Shown here: positions 1 through 12,493 of the stretch, in pieces
Numbering within the stretch: the first letter of the stretch is position 1
Layout of the letters: each line of letters opens with the position of its first letter
Assembly: GCA_028532985.1 (NCBI GenBank)
Contig: JANCIK010000013.1
Span: forward strand, 310,001 to 374,000
Direction: 5' to 3'
DNA length: 64,000 bases
Source of the DNA: Stropharia rugosoannulata
Lineage: Eukaryota > Basidiomycota > Agaricomycetes > Agaricales > Strophariaceae
Notes under the pieces: model-generated
Told to the model about the DNA's origin: nothing
Databases searched by the model: none
Seen by the model: only the letters and a program-made list of their open reading frames with translations
Translations under genes and position numbers: made by a program

Positions 1-559
1 CTTGTGCTCTTATTCCGCCGCTAGAGCCTAACGAGGGGGGTACTAGCGCTAGAGCCCAAAGAGTACCCTAACCAAGAAACACCATACCACAGCGATAAGC
101 CAAGAGCCCGAGCCACCGCCCTTCAAATTTCAAATTTCGTTCACTAACTCACACTTCACTAACTCGCCCTGCGCTAGCGCACCCATACACGAGTTGGTAC
201 GCGATTTGAGCTGAGCTGAGTGAATTTGTTGGCACTTGCATGGTGTATACTCTAGACACTGACGCATATACCCTAGACACTGACGCGCTCGGTACCCGTA
301 CATAGTACTAGTACGACGCGCTTGACCTCGTTCGTCTTTATGCTTGCTTTATGCATTTTAATTTGACTTGCTCACTTTTCTTCATCTTTTCGCTTTTTGC
401 ACCTTTCCACTTTTTCACCTTTCCGCTTCTGCACAGCGTGCACAGTTTACACCCACCCAAGCACCCACCCACATTTACCTCCAAGTACCTATATTCCAGC
501 GCGTTGCACGGTCGCGTTTAGAGAGGCTAGGCTCGAAGCTGATGTTAGATGATGTCGCA

Positions 560-595
560 GTCGCGGGTGGAGCTGATGTCGCGGGTGGAGCTGAT
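560..595 (+). repeat. Two-unit 18-bp tandem repeat
   Basis: The unit GTCGCGGGTGGAGCTGAT occurs twice head to tail (560-577 and 578-595). A related GATGTCGCAGTCGC string recurs near 28,657, so the unit may belong to a dispersed repeat. Confidence 0.75.
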
Positions 596-1500
596 GTCTG
601 TACGTTGATGGAAAATATAGTTAAGGAGCAGGAAGGTGATGGAAAGTACTCTATAATATAATGAGCAGGAAGGTGTGAAGTTGTGAAGTCGATGCCAGAT
701 GCATGGATGTCGATGGAAGGTGACTCCGACTCTCCGAGTGTGGACTTGTCGTGGAGTTAATGTCGTGGAGTGTCGTCAAGTGCAGTCGAGCTGATACGAA
801 CTTGCGATGTGCGTATTGAAGTTGATGGTAATAAGTAATAGTGTACTCGAGTACAGCACAGTACTTCGTACATACTACATACTATACACGCGCACATTTC
901 ACACCGCTGAGATAACCCCCCTACCGGGACCTATTACTCTCTTTCTTTCAAAGATATTTAATGTCCTCTCGCGAAACCGCTTGACTGATGATGCAGATGT
1001 TTTGCTGTTCTCCAACCTTCCGTCAATACCTCCCACCTGGGTAGGACTGGCCGCTGATCAGTACCAGTACCAGTACCGATTTCCCTCCTAATAACACAGC
1101 AGTCCCGACTCCCAGCCGTGCCCAGCCGTCCCGGCAATGACATTAAATTAATCACCATTACTTGACAATATTAATAGTCCGTGCATATAAATGTTAATAG
1201 TACGTGCATATACATACACCCAATATGCCTACTAGCGCGTTTAATTTCATCGTGTCCCGCGACGGCGACATCTAGATGACGTGTTATCCTATTTTATTTT
1301 ATTTCATTCCGAGCTCTGATTGAAGCTCTGTGTTCTGTGTTCTGGTTTATTCATACTCCCAACACAGGCTACTATAAATTCTCTTATTTTCCGACGGGTC
1401 TGGTTCTCGAGAAAGTTCGCATGATATACATATTATCTTTATCTTGTTCTCACACGACCGATTCTTAGGACAGACCGGACGGCGGAGGGACGGCGAGGTC

Positions 1501-1522
1501 TGCGGTGCGGTGCGGTGCGGTG
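1501..1522 (+). repeat. GCGGT microsatellite
   Basis: About four perfect copies of the pentamer TGCGG in a row. Confidence 0.85.
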
Positions 1523-1640
1523 ATAAAGGGGATGTTTTAGAACTGGGCTTGCGTGCCTGCGACTCGCGAACGGGGGTGGGCGGGCAGTGGGCGTGGTGGG
1601 TGCCAGGTACTAGCCGCGTAGGCATACTCCCGTGTCCGGG

Positions 1641-1660
1641 ACGCACGCACGCACGCACGC
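1641..1660 (+). repeat. ACGC microsatellite
   Basis: Five perfect copies of ACGC. A shorter run of similar tetramers occurs near 39,517. Confidence 0.85.
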
Positions 1661-2499
1661 CGTATGGAGACCATGTTTCGCTGCGTAGTACACCGCACGT
1701 CCGAGTATATTTACATAAATCAATTCTACTCTGCATCCGATATATATGTACGCCAGTCCGGGTTAATTAATTAATTTCCCTGTCTATTGGAAATTTTCCG
1801 TGTCGGCTGGACTCGGAGAATGTCGTTTGTTGATTAACATTCCGCGTTGATGTATTGGGAGAATATACCACGTTAATGAATGTTAATGTCACTGTTGCAG
1901 AACATAGGGCCATACCAAGGTTAGGCATGTCTACAGAATAGGAGCGCTCTATGATTGCATGACATGGGATGCGTTCGCGGTGTTTTTACGCTGTGTATGG
2001 CAGCGAGGTCTGTCGTTGTCGTCGTATGTCTTTTTCTGTGTCATTTACTAGCGTGTATACCACGTCGCTCTCGAGCATCCCTGTCATAATACTACGATAT
2101 GTTCTTCGCCGTCATAATGCCTCCCCCTTCACACACTAATACCCAGCTTCGATTTCATACCTACTGTCTCCTCGCCTAGTCCCCGCAGAAACAAATATGC
2201 ACATGGTATTGGCGCTTCGTTGGGTTTCTGAGCCTGATCTGTTGTTTCTTGGAAGAGTACACACTCACCTGCGTGGCTTGTCGCGTCAGATTCATAGTCA
2301 TAGCGTGCACCTCGCGTCGCGGCTCCGCGGCACAAAATGAGACTGCTATACACATTGCTCGTATCATCTTACTACACATTCCATGAAAAACCACTGTACA
2401 ACATCGCGCGCATCGAATCTGCACTTCGGCTTAGAACATGCATCGATATGCATCGTTTGAACGCACCCTCTTAATCTATTTTAAAGGGCGCTACACCAG

Positions 2500-2725
2500 C
2501 CATCCATCCCTTGGTGCTTTCCTGGGCCGTTAGCCACACCTCGGTGGTTATCTTACAGCCTACTCAGTGGTATCAGGCTAATCCGGCGGCGTAGGTGGGA
2601 TGGCTATACTTATGCACGGTGTGCCTTGCCCTAGCACTAGCCCATCCCCGGCACGTATTTGTATTGTACTTGTACTATGTAGGTACATACTTACCCGTAA
2701 CAGTGAGCACGGCAGGGGCAACGCC
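2500..2725 (+). repeat. Dispersed direct repeat, copy 1
   Basis: This block matches 6532-6725 in the same orientation with small indels. Shared strings include CTTGGTGCTTTCCTGG, TCGGTGGTTATC, GGATGGCTATACTTATGCA, GGCACGTATTTGTATTGTAC and ATGTAGGTACATAC. A short echo (ATACTTATGCATGGTG) lies at about 2768. No coding capacity is visible. The two copies bracket HET-A. Confidence 0.8.
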
Positions 2726-3739
2726 GGCGCTATGGGATCGGCACTAGCGACTGGTAGTGGTACATATATACTTATGCATGGTGCCGTGGATGTGGACTGT
2801 GTACTGGTGTGGGTACAATACTCCATAGATATAGGCTGTGTGTTATCAGCTGTGTTGTGTTGTGTTATTGTGCTTAAATAAAGCTTGACCCTGTTTGTTA
2901 CCGTTGTAAATTGCGGGTGGTCACTGGTGGAGCGAGGGTTGCTGATTAATGTCCGAAATAGGGTGCCGTGGCCCGTCAAGGTGCTGCCCCGCCCGCTTTC
3001 AATGTGTTGCTACTATACCTAAGTACAAAGGCTGGCGAGCGGTGTGTACTTGCTGCAGCTTCAATGCTCATAGAGTCTTTTCTATGCAGGGTGGATGAGC
3101 TTCAAGTCCAACTCAAATGATATTATATTTGGGATATATGTAGTTTTATAAGAAAGAATAATAGATACCAATCCAATCATGTAATTATACAAAAGTAAGC
3201 CGGTATTAAAAAGGGAGAAATACATTATCTGGCACAGTGAATGTAGTCAAACCATACTACAAAGGATTGATTAATTGATTGATTGACATCCCAATAGTAC
3301 AAGTAAATCTTACAGCCTGAGGTCTCCAGGTTCTACCTGTGCAGCTCAGCTTTCTCCGATGTTGCAGCCCTGTTCCCCTTCTTGATTACTTGCTTCCAAC
3401 TCGCTTCTATGGCTTGATTCGTCCATATATTTGATGGCAATTTGACCACACACCTATTCAGTCCGTGTTTTCTACGCATGAAGGGTTGTAGTCTCATACC
3501 TTGCTCATACCGAAGGGCCAACTTGTACCATCAATTCAGATTTGGCGAGTAGATTTGGTGAGCAGAAAGAAAAAAGCAATTGCCTTGTGCTGAGCTTGGA
3601 GAGAGCAAGAGAAAGGGCAGGATCCTTTCAAGTCTCAGATCCACGGTGACCGCCGGCGGTTCCACTGCCGTTCTTGTGCCGTTCTCAATATATTTTTAAG
3701 ATCAGGGCGGAATTTCTTTTACCTTGCGCCCGACAGTGC
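2726..3739. other. Intergenic, no gene seen
   Basis: AT-rich DNA without a supportable coding region, leading into the conserved upstream block of HET-A. Confidence 0.5.
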
Positions 3740-3963
3740 CGACACATAGTGGACAAACTTAGCAAAGGCACAGTGATACACGTGCAGCATTGGTATGGTA
3801 TGGTGTGCACGACTCAACATTCACAGCTCTGCAGACGATCACATTGTCAGTATCTCTGTTCATACAGATACCTACCACAAACTAACCACAAACTAACCAC
3901 ATCGCCGCGCCAGACAGTGACAAGTATACCTGGCTTGATTTTGGTATCTAACAGTCCCAAAGC
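3740..3963 (+). promoter_or_regulatory. Conserved HET upstream block (HET-A)
   Basis: This stretch resembles the DNA before the other five array genes. Landmarks in order are a CAAA-rich string before GGCACAG, ACACGTGCAGCATTGG with a CACGTG hexamer (about 3779), CATTCACAGCTCTGCAG (about 3819), and CACATTGTCAGTATCTCTG followed by TTCATACAGATACC. Conservation in non-coding DNA ahead of each start codon suggests promoter plus 5' leader. The function is inferred. Confidence 0.6.
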
Positions 3964-6105
3964 ATGATGAGATCTAGGGAAAACAAAATAAATCCTGAGG
4001 GAAAGAGAGTCGAAGGTGAGCTCAGTGCAATACATTATATTTCTCTCCGTTGATAACATTTAATTGAGGAGACGGAGGGAATAAGCTCATTGAGGCACTT
4101 GAAAACTATATTGTACCGCTCATTCAAGGAAGTATTGCCCAGGACAAAGGCAGTACGTAGACCTTTGTTATTCAAAGTGAAGTTTAATGTTTATATTTGC
4201 AACTACGCTCAGAACATGCATCAGGATCATCTGGATTGACTTCTGAGGCCATAGACTTTCTGGCCGCTCTACAGAAGTTCGTAGTCTCTCTTACAGCGAA
4301 GAACGTTCCGCTGGAAGTGCGAGATGTAGTCAATCACCCTGCAAGTAAGTCGTGTAGGCTAATATTTCCCGATGAGTGTACAAACTTGCTCCAGCTGTCG
4401 CTGAACTCTTCTCGACTCCCTTCCCACGTAAGTGATCAGGATCTCTTCCGTTCAGATAAATCGGTACTGACTGACACTTACAGTCATTGTAGCGGCGCGG
4501 GCTCCGCTCCCAACATGGATCCTCGAAAAGGCACGCCATTGGGTATTCAACATAATGCCAATCAGACTGTTGGCATTCAATGCAGATGGAACTGGAGTAA
4601 GGCTGATCGAGCGTCCTGAGATTCTTCGGATTGTTTTACAAAGAATTGAAGAGAATTTCTATAGGTCGGAGGGTCTATTCAACACCGACCCGGATGACAA
4701 TATTTTTGGTGATATTTTCGTTCGTCAGTTTCTTGACCGACACTGTGCATATGCCATACTCTCTCATACTTGGCTTCGCGAATCGCCTGGGGAAGTCACA
4801 TATACAGACTGGACAACAAAGACCTTTGACCCGAATGGCTACCGGAAACTGGAAATGTTCTGTCGCGTCTCCGCTTTGAATCACGGAATGACATTGGCCT
4901 GGATGGATACATGCTGCATCGACAAGAGCAGCAGTTCTGAGCTGGACGAGTCCATCAGGTCGATGTTTCGATGGTACGAATCGAGCGCAGTCTGCATTAC
5001 TTACCTGGCGGATACTATGGCTCTACAGGATATGCACAACGACACTTGGTTCACGCGGGGATGGACGTTACAGGAACTTATTGCCCCCAAAGTGACAAAG
5101 TTCTACGGCAAGGACTGGAAATACCTCACCTCCAGAACGGCACACGTGAATGACAAAGAAGACATTGAGATATTAGGAGAGATCATCCGAGCCACACGGA
5201 TCACCAAGGATGAACTCAGTCAAATGCACCGTACTACCATCTCACGACGCATGCAATGGGCAGCAGACCGTAAAGTTACGAAGGAAGAGGACATGGCATA
5301 TTCTCTCATGGGCATATTTAACGTCAGCTTCTCGACCGCATACGGTGAAGGTGCAGAAACGGATTTCAGACGGCTTATTCAAGAAATTCTCAGTGCAAAT
5401 CACTTCCGTTCTGGAGTGCTTGACATTGTAAATTGGGGATATGGGACTACAAGATACTTTACGGATGCCTTTCCGGGGCTTGTTCCTACACATCCGGAGT
5501 ACTATTTTTATGCGGTACCGAATATTAGGTGGTACGAACCATACGAGCCTGTCGTATCCACTCCGCTTGGGCTCCGTGTATCAGTCCTCATCATGCCTGC
5601 TTTAGGCGAAGGCAGAGGTTCACGATTCTACGAATTTAGGTCTATGTTTTCACCGAAGGGGGCTTATTATGGAATCGCCGATATAGCTGATCATTTGCTC
5701 CCTGGAGGCACGCGTTCTCTCATCGAAAGGTATTCATACCCCCCATTGGACCACAGCTCTTATAATGTTCTTGATGCCCGCCTCTTTGACCCGAATGAAA
5801 GTTCAACGTTCACCACAGCGTACATCGGAAACAAAATATCCAAATCTCGTATATTCGGCGTGTTGAATTTTGGGGAATCGGAAACAACTGTATACCTCAC
5901 AAACAGTCAAGTGTGCTTTACCCTTGTGCTCGAAAACAAAGCACAGACTTGCATAAGCAATGAAGACACCACTTTGACGTTCATACCCGTGGAAGAACCT
6001 GTCACATTCAAACTTCAAACCGTCGGTGGAACAAAAAACGATATCAAAATTCTCAAGAAAGATCTTCATATACACGGGATGACGCTTAGAACTATGTATT
6101 TATAG
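3964..6105 (+). CDS. HET-A: HET-domain protein, array member 1
   Basis: Model of five exons: 3964-4015, 4069-4152, 4213-4344, 4395-4427 and 4484-6105, giving 640 aa with all phases matching. The N-terminal ~100 residues carry two short helical-looking blocks (GGNKLIEALENYIVPLIQG and GLTSEAIDFLAALQKFVVS) that I cannot assign to a family. After a PIRLLAFNADG strand, the HET domain shows its three signatures: YAILSHTWLRESPGEV (about residue 186), WMDTCCIDKSSSSELDESI (about 239) and WFTRGWTLQELIAP (about 292). HET domains are known to act in fungal non-self recognition and cell death. SRRMQWAADR and AYSLMGIFNV follow, then a C-terminal beta-rich half of unknown function. No disabling change is seen. 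The tandem paralogues support the start and the splice sites. Confidence 0.88.
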
Positions 6106-9100
6106 AAAGGTGTGTATACTCATCGAAACACAGTACACAGTGTGATATTCACCTACTTACCTCCGAACACAGCATGTGTCTGCCCACTGCAGAGCCTCTG
6201 CCGCTGTGGCTGTCCGCCGTTCGGCACGCACGTAACACAGGGCGTGCCGGGTACTTACTACTTATTAGCGCAAGGAGTGACTAGTGACGGGGGGTAGGGT
6301 ACTAGTGAGCCTGCCGCCCGCTGTCCGCCCCTCTTATTGAATTTGATGACTTCTGATTGCATTTGCACGTACGACGCCCTTTTCTTTGCCAAGTAGACGT
6401 AGACGTAGACAACCTGCGTTCTGCCTGCCTGCCTGTCTGAGCTCAGGCCTTTCCCGGACGGTTCCCTTTTGGCGCGTCAGCTGTACTTCAAGACAGAAAT
6501 ATATAACGCCCCTCACATTTCGGAGTCCGTCCGTCCCTTGGACCCTTGGTGCTTTCCTGGGGCGGGTCAGCCACCCCTCGGTGGTTATCATACACTCTAC
6601 TCAGCGGTATCCTAATCCGGCGTAGGGATGGCTATACTTATGCATGGCATGTCTTGCCCCCGGCACGTATTTGTATTGTACTATGTAGGTACATACTCGT
6701 ACAGTGTGCACGGCACAAGCGCCGATCCGCGTCTCCCTCCGTTTTTATCTGACAATGCTCCCTCTCACACCCAGATGACTACCAATGCCTGGCGGGGACA
6801 TGTCGCTGGTCACACGCTTATGTAGCGCGTCGAGCGCGCTGAAAATTGTCATTCAGAGCTGGGATGCGACCAACTGCCTCAACAGGAACGACATATCACT
6901 CTACGCAAAGTGCACAGCGCTGCCTTGCTCGCACCTATGGGCTACGAAGGCGCACCCTGAATGAGGACAGGTGAGCGAACACCATGGTTACTCGCAATCG
7001 TGTAAGTAGATGTACAACCGCAGAGCCGCTGCCACGCTGGGAGGGTATAGTTGAGTGTGTATCTCACGGCGCCAATATGACCTCCGCAAGAATTGGGCGC
7101 ACGACGTAAGGTAAGCTTAGAGTTAAGGTACCTTAGAGTGTGACATAGAACCGAGAAGACGCACGGTGTTGCCCTCGCCGTCGCTGTCGCCTCAAAGCTC
7201 AAATTTAAAGCTTGCGCTACCGCTTCCACCAGCCCGCCGCCGCTTCCTGATCTTGCGCCGGAACTCCTCATTTTCTTACTTATTCCTATGAAGCCGCATA
7301 TAGTGATCATTATGCTCATGCTCAGCCTTAAGCTCAACGCCTGGCGCGTCGGCAGCAGGGAAATGAGGGCGAGAACGGCCGTTGCGTAACACGCGTAGCG
7401 GGGAAGTATGTATGCGTAAACAGTAAAAGTACACTTGCAATTAACTTGCTCCTGGTACGTCTGGTAAACCTACACGGTTGTTACTTACTTGCCTGGCTAC
7501 GCGCGTACTTAGTTTATGTTCATATAAGTACGTAGTACGCACACGCGCTTCTGCGTCGTTCACCGTGTCTTCTGAAGCCTTCTCTACGCCGCGGTCTGGT
7601 GGCCGCTAACCGCTCGCCTCGTTACAGCCCAACCACCTTAGTACTTACAGTTTATGAGTAAGCGCAGACCGTCCACGCGGCGGTTTGGACGTTGCCGCGG
7701 CTCCATGGTACACGCGACCTACATAGCATGTGTAGTAGGTGGCGGCGGCTCGTACCTTCCGGCAACGCACTGCTCATAGGATTGGCCTTTATAGTCAGGA
7801 GGCTGACTTGCCTTTTCTACCTATATATGTCACATTTTCCTGGATATAAACAGGTCTGCTTTGACTTACTCTATGTGAATTAATACGTTGGTCAGTCTCG
7901 GAGGAATTTTGAGTATTGTTATTCGTCTAAGGGGCTATTTTCTTTCACCCGAGGGCATCCTCAAATACTTACAAAGTACATAGAACGAGACTCCCTGAGT
8001 CGCGGGCCACTCCTTTATATTCTAGAAACCACAGTGGCGTTGAGGCCCCTGGATCCTGGGTCCTTGGTGCATATGCGGTGGCACAGCATTCAGGTGTTAA
8101 TTACCTATATGTTATGTATAGGGCACTGAGTCCCTGATACCAATACCGCTATGTAATAGAGGCTAAGGGATACCAAAGCGTGGACTGGCGCTGCGCGGCC
8201 GCTCATCGACGATGGGCGAGGATGGGCGGCGACGTGGCGCTCATGTCAGCCGTAAGCTATTATGTAGCTAGGTTTAGTTAATCTTAGAAGTTAGATAAAC
8301 CTTAAAAAGTCTACTGGAATACAAGCAGTGCGAATTTCGAAAAACAGACGCAAGTCCTGTCAAGGTCTTGTTATGTGCGTACAACAGTCTTACTGGCGTT
8401 TGTAGCTAAGTACTACTAGGTACTACTTGCCTTCCTTCAAAGCTGCTGTATGCGACTTTGATAACCGGGACCCACTTCACCCCCGTCGCCTTGTTAGCCG
8501 GCATTACTTACATAGTTTAAGTCACTTCGCGTGCTGACTATATACGTGGGAGATACCTATACATAAAGTCAATTGCCATCGGGATCAACCTCCTGTTCCC
8601 CTCCTTATTCGGCTGAGCATCGATTTCCGCCTGATTCATGAGCAACGGTGGCATCATAACATAATTCATCTACCACCCTATCTGCTGGAACCGGTTGTCA
8701 TTTGGGGCACCGGGACGGCTGAAAGGCAGGCGTGACGTGTTCTAACTCCTCGACAACGAAGCCTATCGAAGCGAGCAATCAACCAGGAGGAACGTGTGTA
8801 GAGCGGCGGTGGCAATGCAGCCAATGTCAGCGTCAACGGGTTGTATGACAGTGACAACGACAATGGCACAGTGGCTAGGAGTGGCTAGGCATTTATTTGA
8901 AACCTCAGACCTCGGTCTCAGGCCTCACGAGACGACACCGAAACATGATGGCCAAATGGGGACATGCGCATTTGCGCAAATGCAACAGTGACAACGACAA
9001 CATCATTCAAGTTACATACTGTCAACAGATACAGACAGATACCTAAATATACGGTCACTGCCGAAGGCAAAAATACAGGACGAGCTTGTCATTTGTCAGT

Positions 9101-9889
9101 CAGTATTGAATTAATGTGTAAATTGTAAGTAATGTAATGCAACGTCCAAGCAATGTAATGAAGAATGATTCCAAAGTATGTTATAGTACATAACAAACCT
9201 GGTGCGATTGTCCTGTTGCACATGTTGCATGGAACGCACGATGTGCATAGAAGATAGGTTACTGAAAATTATGACACAGAGACAAGTTAATTGTATGATT
9301 CAGATTCCGTGCTCTCACTGGAGTGGCTGGGATATAACATGTAAGGCCGTATTTAATTTATTATTTGTCAGTTGAAATGGAAGGTGACGAAAGAGAGCAC
9401 ATTTGAGAGCATATGTGGGTATAAACAGGATATATGAAAGTAGGTATAAATGTATCTAAGGAAAAGAATGACAATGGCCCGAGACGAGCGTGCCTTTATC
9501 CTTTCTGACTCCCCGAGCTACGACGCGGACGAACTCACGATTTTACTTTCATCAGACGACAACTTGAAAGCCCAAGGATGCGTAGATGCCAAAAATTCAA
9601 AGACAGGGATGGTGAATGCAAGGTGTGCGGGTGGCAAAGGCATCAGTCACTATTCACGGTTATGATTTCGCAGATGCAATATTAATACAGGGACACCGAG
9701 GCTTAATTTAAGCCTCAGATCCAGAGGCGGCCCAGCATAGCGATGCCTTTGCGCCCCAGCCTGGTGTTCGCGCATTGGCACCGACATTGCGCCACAGTTT
9801 AGAACACTAAAGTATACCTCATGTGTACTCAAATATAGAAGAAAACGTATGTAATCTGTTTTGCGGGGCTTCGTAGAATAGAGAATACC
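6106..9889. other. Long gene-poor spacer between HET-A and HET-B
   Basis: Apart from the direct repeat at 6532-6725 I see no supportable gene. Open frames are short and of unlikely composition, for example 6942-7337 minus and 9450-9665 plus. The spacer mixes GC-rich and AT-rich patches and looks like eroded repeat DNA. Confidence 0.5.
6532..6725 (+). repeat. Dispersed direct repeat, copy 2
   Basis: Same-orientation partner of 2500-2725, about 4 kb downstream, on the other side of HET-A. It lacks about 30 bp present in copy 1, including a duplicated CTAGCACTAGCCC segment. No inverted ends were recognised, so the element class is unknown. Confidence 0.8.
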
Positions 9890-10087
9890 GTATTCGAGTG
9901 CTACATGCACGATGGATAAAATTGGTACAGGTACAAATGGCACTACACGTGCAGCAGTACACAGGTATGGCATGTACGCCTTGACACGCACAGCCGCAGC
10001 ACCCAGTATCACTAACCAATACCTCCCTCGCCATCCAGATCCCTGCGCACTAGACACTCTCATAGTATATAACAAACCCAAAGCGGC
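9890..10087 (+). promoter_or_regulatory. Conserved HET upstream block (HET-B)
   Basis: Carries CACGATGGATAAAATTGG (about 9908) and CTACACGTGCAGCAG with a CACGTG hexamer, then a GGTATGGCATGTACGCC string close to that of HET-D. The CATTCACAGCTCTGC part is missing or diverged, making this the least complete block after that of HET-F. Confidence 0.55.
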
Positions 10088-12232
10088 ATGACATCTACAG
10101 AAAATCGGACAACAACTGATGGAGATCCGGTCAAGGGTGGGTGAGCTTCGGAAGAGCTTGATTCCGCTTGTGCCAATCATTAATCCAGGAAATGACGGAG
10201 CTCGACTCATTGACGCCCTCAAAAATTATATTGTACCTCTAATTCAAGAGAGTCGTGTCCATGTGGGAGACGGTGCGTACTGGATCATCGTCCGACGGAG
10301 TTATTATATGTTTACACTCGCTTCCACGCCTGGTATTTATGATAGGAGCTGGACTGACTTCAGAGGCCACCGACCTGCTGGTTGCTCTACAAAAGTTCGT
10401 TGTTTCCCTGGCAGCAAAGGACGTACCTCCGGAAGTAGCCATAGTTGAGCATATTCCGAGTAAGTTTCCGTGTTATTTACATTCACTCATACAAGCCTCA
10501 TTTTAATGGCAACAGAAGAATCCATTTCGAGTCCCACCCCACGTCCGTGTTCAGTAACTGTCCTTGTTGGCTGAATAACTACTTATGTCTGAGACCTGCA
10601 GTTGAAGTCATACAACCGGAGCGGCCTCCTCTCCTAGGACTTATCCTCGAAAAAGCACGTTATAGGGTGTTCAACAGGATGCCAATTCGCATGTTGGCAT
10701 TTAATAAGGATGGGTCAGAAATTAGACTTGTCGAGCGCTCTGAGATCCTTCGTATCGTCTCGCAAAACATTGAAAAGGACTTTCACAAAGACAAGGTATC
10801 CCGTATCAGCCCGGACTGGGCAGACATGGACTTTGACTATGACATTGTTGAGTTCCTTGATCGACACTGTTCATACGCCATACTTTCTCATACCTGGCTC
10901 CGTGAATCACCAGGGGAAGTCACATTTACAGACTGGACAATGAAGACCTTTGACCCACAGCTGAATGGATACCGTAAGTTGGAAATGTTCTGTCGTGTAG
11001 CAGCTTTGGACTACGGCATGAACTTAGGCTGGATGGACACCAGCTGTATTGACAAAACAAGTAGTGCCGAGCTGGATGAATCCATCAGGTCAATGTTTCG
11101 GTGGTATCACTCGAGCGCGGTATGCATCACGTATTTAGCGGATACTATGGCTCTGGAAGGCATGCACCGGGACGCTTGGTTCACGCGCGGATGGACGCTC
11201 CAGGAGCTGATTGCGCCGAGAACCATGAAATTCTACCGCAAGGACTGGAAACGCATCGTTCCCAAGAAACAGAATGACAAGAAAAATAAGCCAATCTTGA
11301 ACGAGATCCAAAAGGCCACTACAATCACCAAGCTCGAGCTCGGCTACCCGATTTACGAGATGCACAAGATCAGTATCTCGCGACGCATGCAGTGGGCAGC
11401 GGACCGCAATGTTACGAAGGAAGAGGACATGGCGTACTCCCTCATGGGCATATTTGATATCAGCTTCTCGACTGCATACGGCGAAGGTGCGGATGCGGCA
11501 TTCAGTCGGCTTATCCAAGAGATCCTCAACCGCACAAACGATTGGTCTTCCCCCGTGCTCGACGTGGTAAACTGGGGTTACGGGAATGAGAGGTCCAGTT
11601 TCATTCACAGCAGCAGCAAACTTATTCCAGGGAAACCCAAGTATTACTCACGCGGAGTGCCAAACATTGCATGGTATGAGCCGTACGAGCCTGTCGTAGT
11701 CACTCGGCTGGGTCTCCGTGTATCCGTTCTCATCATGCCTGCCTTACGGGAGAAATCAGCTCATGCAAAAGAGTTTACTCCGAAGGGAGACTACAGTGCC
11801 ATTGTCAATATACTTGGTCGTTTTGCCCGCTTCACACATCCTGTTCGGAGGACAACAGAAGAAAATAGCTCAGAGCAATATGGGGTCTATAATGTTCTTG
11901 ACGATCGCCTCTTTGACGCAATTGGAAAATTAGCTTTCGCCGTCCCCGGTGATGAAAGGGAAGATAGTGGGATGCAACTTTTTGGCGTGTTGAATTTCGA
12001 AGAATCAAAGACAACTGTAACACTTGCTGGCGGTCAAACCTGCTTTGCTCTTGTGCTCATCTCTTTCAAAGACTCTGGTGCAAGCAATGAAGAAGCTAGA
12101 CTCAGGCCCGCGTACATTGCATCACCCGTCACATTTGAACTTAAAAGTCTTCGCAACATGAGCAAGAGAACCAAAGTCTTAAAAGACGATCTTCACAAGC
12201 ATGGTATGTCTCTTACCACCATGTACTTATAG
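10088..12232 (+). CDS. HET-B: HET-domain protein, array member 2
   Basis: Five exons: 10088-10136, 10189-10272, 10346-10459, 10516-10542 and 10602-12232, giving 634 aa with consistent phase. The donor after exon 4 (GTCCGT) is weaker than in the paralogues, so that 27-bp exon is the least certain. The N-terminal blocks (ARLIDALKNYIVPLIQE, GLTSEATDLLVALQKFVVS) match HET-A. HET signatures are YAILSHTWLRESPGEV (about residue 183), WMDTSCIDKTSSAELDESI, with the first of the two central cysteines replaced by serine, and WFTRGWTLQELIAP. The usual AYSLMGIFDI segment and C-terminal half follow, ending in the MSLTTMYL tail seen with small changes in all six. Its nearest relative in the array by motif choice is HET-F (KTSSAELDESIRSMF in both). 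Likely intact. Confidence 0.88.
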
Positions 12233-12423
12233 GAGCGTGTACACTGGGCTGGTATAGTGTAAACCTTGCTCAGCCTAATAAATAAAGTGTTCAATATTAG
12301 AGCATATCAACGGCTTATATCAAGTATGAGTGGACTGGAGCGCATTCATGGCTTACGTTTGTGTTTGCGTGTTATATGTGGTATGGTGCAAACCAGATAC
12401 GGGTGGGGGCTCCAACGGTGAAA

Positions 12424-12493
12424 TATGGTGAGTTATTTGCACCATATTCTCACGCGCCCCCCCGCACTGATCTGACTGCCCGCCCCCCAACTC
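12424..12493 (+). repeat. T2 left terminal inverted repeat
   Basis: Identical over 70 bp to the reverse complement of 22186-22255. It contains its own hairpin: TATGGTG (12424-12430) and CACCATA (12440-12446) around a 9-nt loop, then C-rich runs ending in GCCCGCCCCCCAACTC. Just outside it, TATGGTGCAAA at about 12382 matches an inner string of the opposite arm. Confidence 0.92.

Larger units (their letters stand above)
1..2499. other. Gene-poor repeat-rich left flank
   Basis: I see no gene here. Short open frames exist on both strands but lack protein-like composition, recognisable domains or a coherent intron-exon pattern. The DNA holds short simple repeats and AT-rich stretches with TAATTAAT runs near 1764. 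It reads as decayed intergenic or transposon-derived sequence. Confidence 0.6.

Noticed and set aside
12424..12493. T2 ends as the true ends of the Tnp2 transposon
   Set aside because: A separate inverted-repeat pair with its own 7-bp duplication lies much closer to the transposase, so the 70-bp repeats more likely belong to another, outer element.
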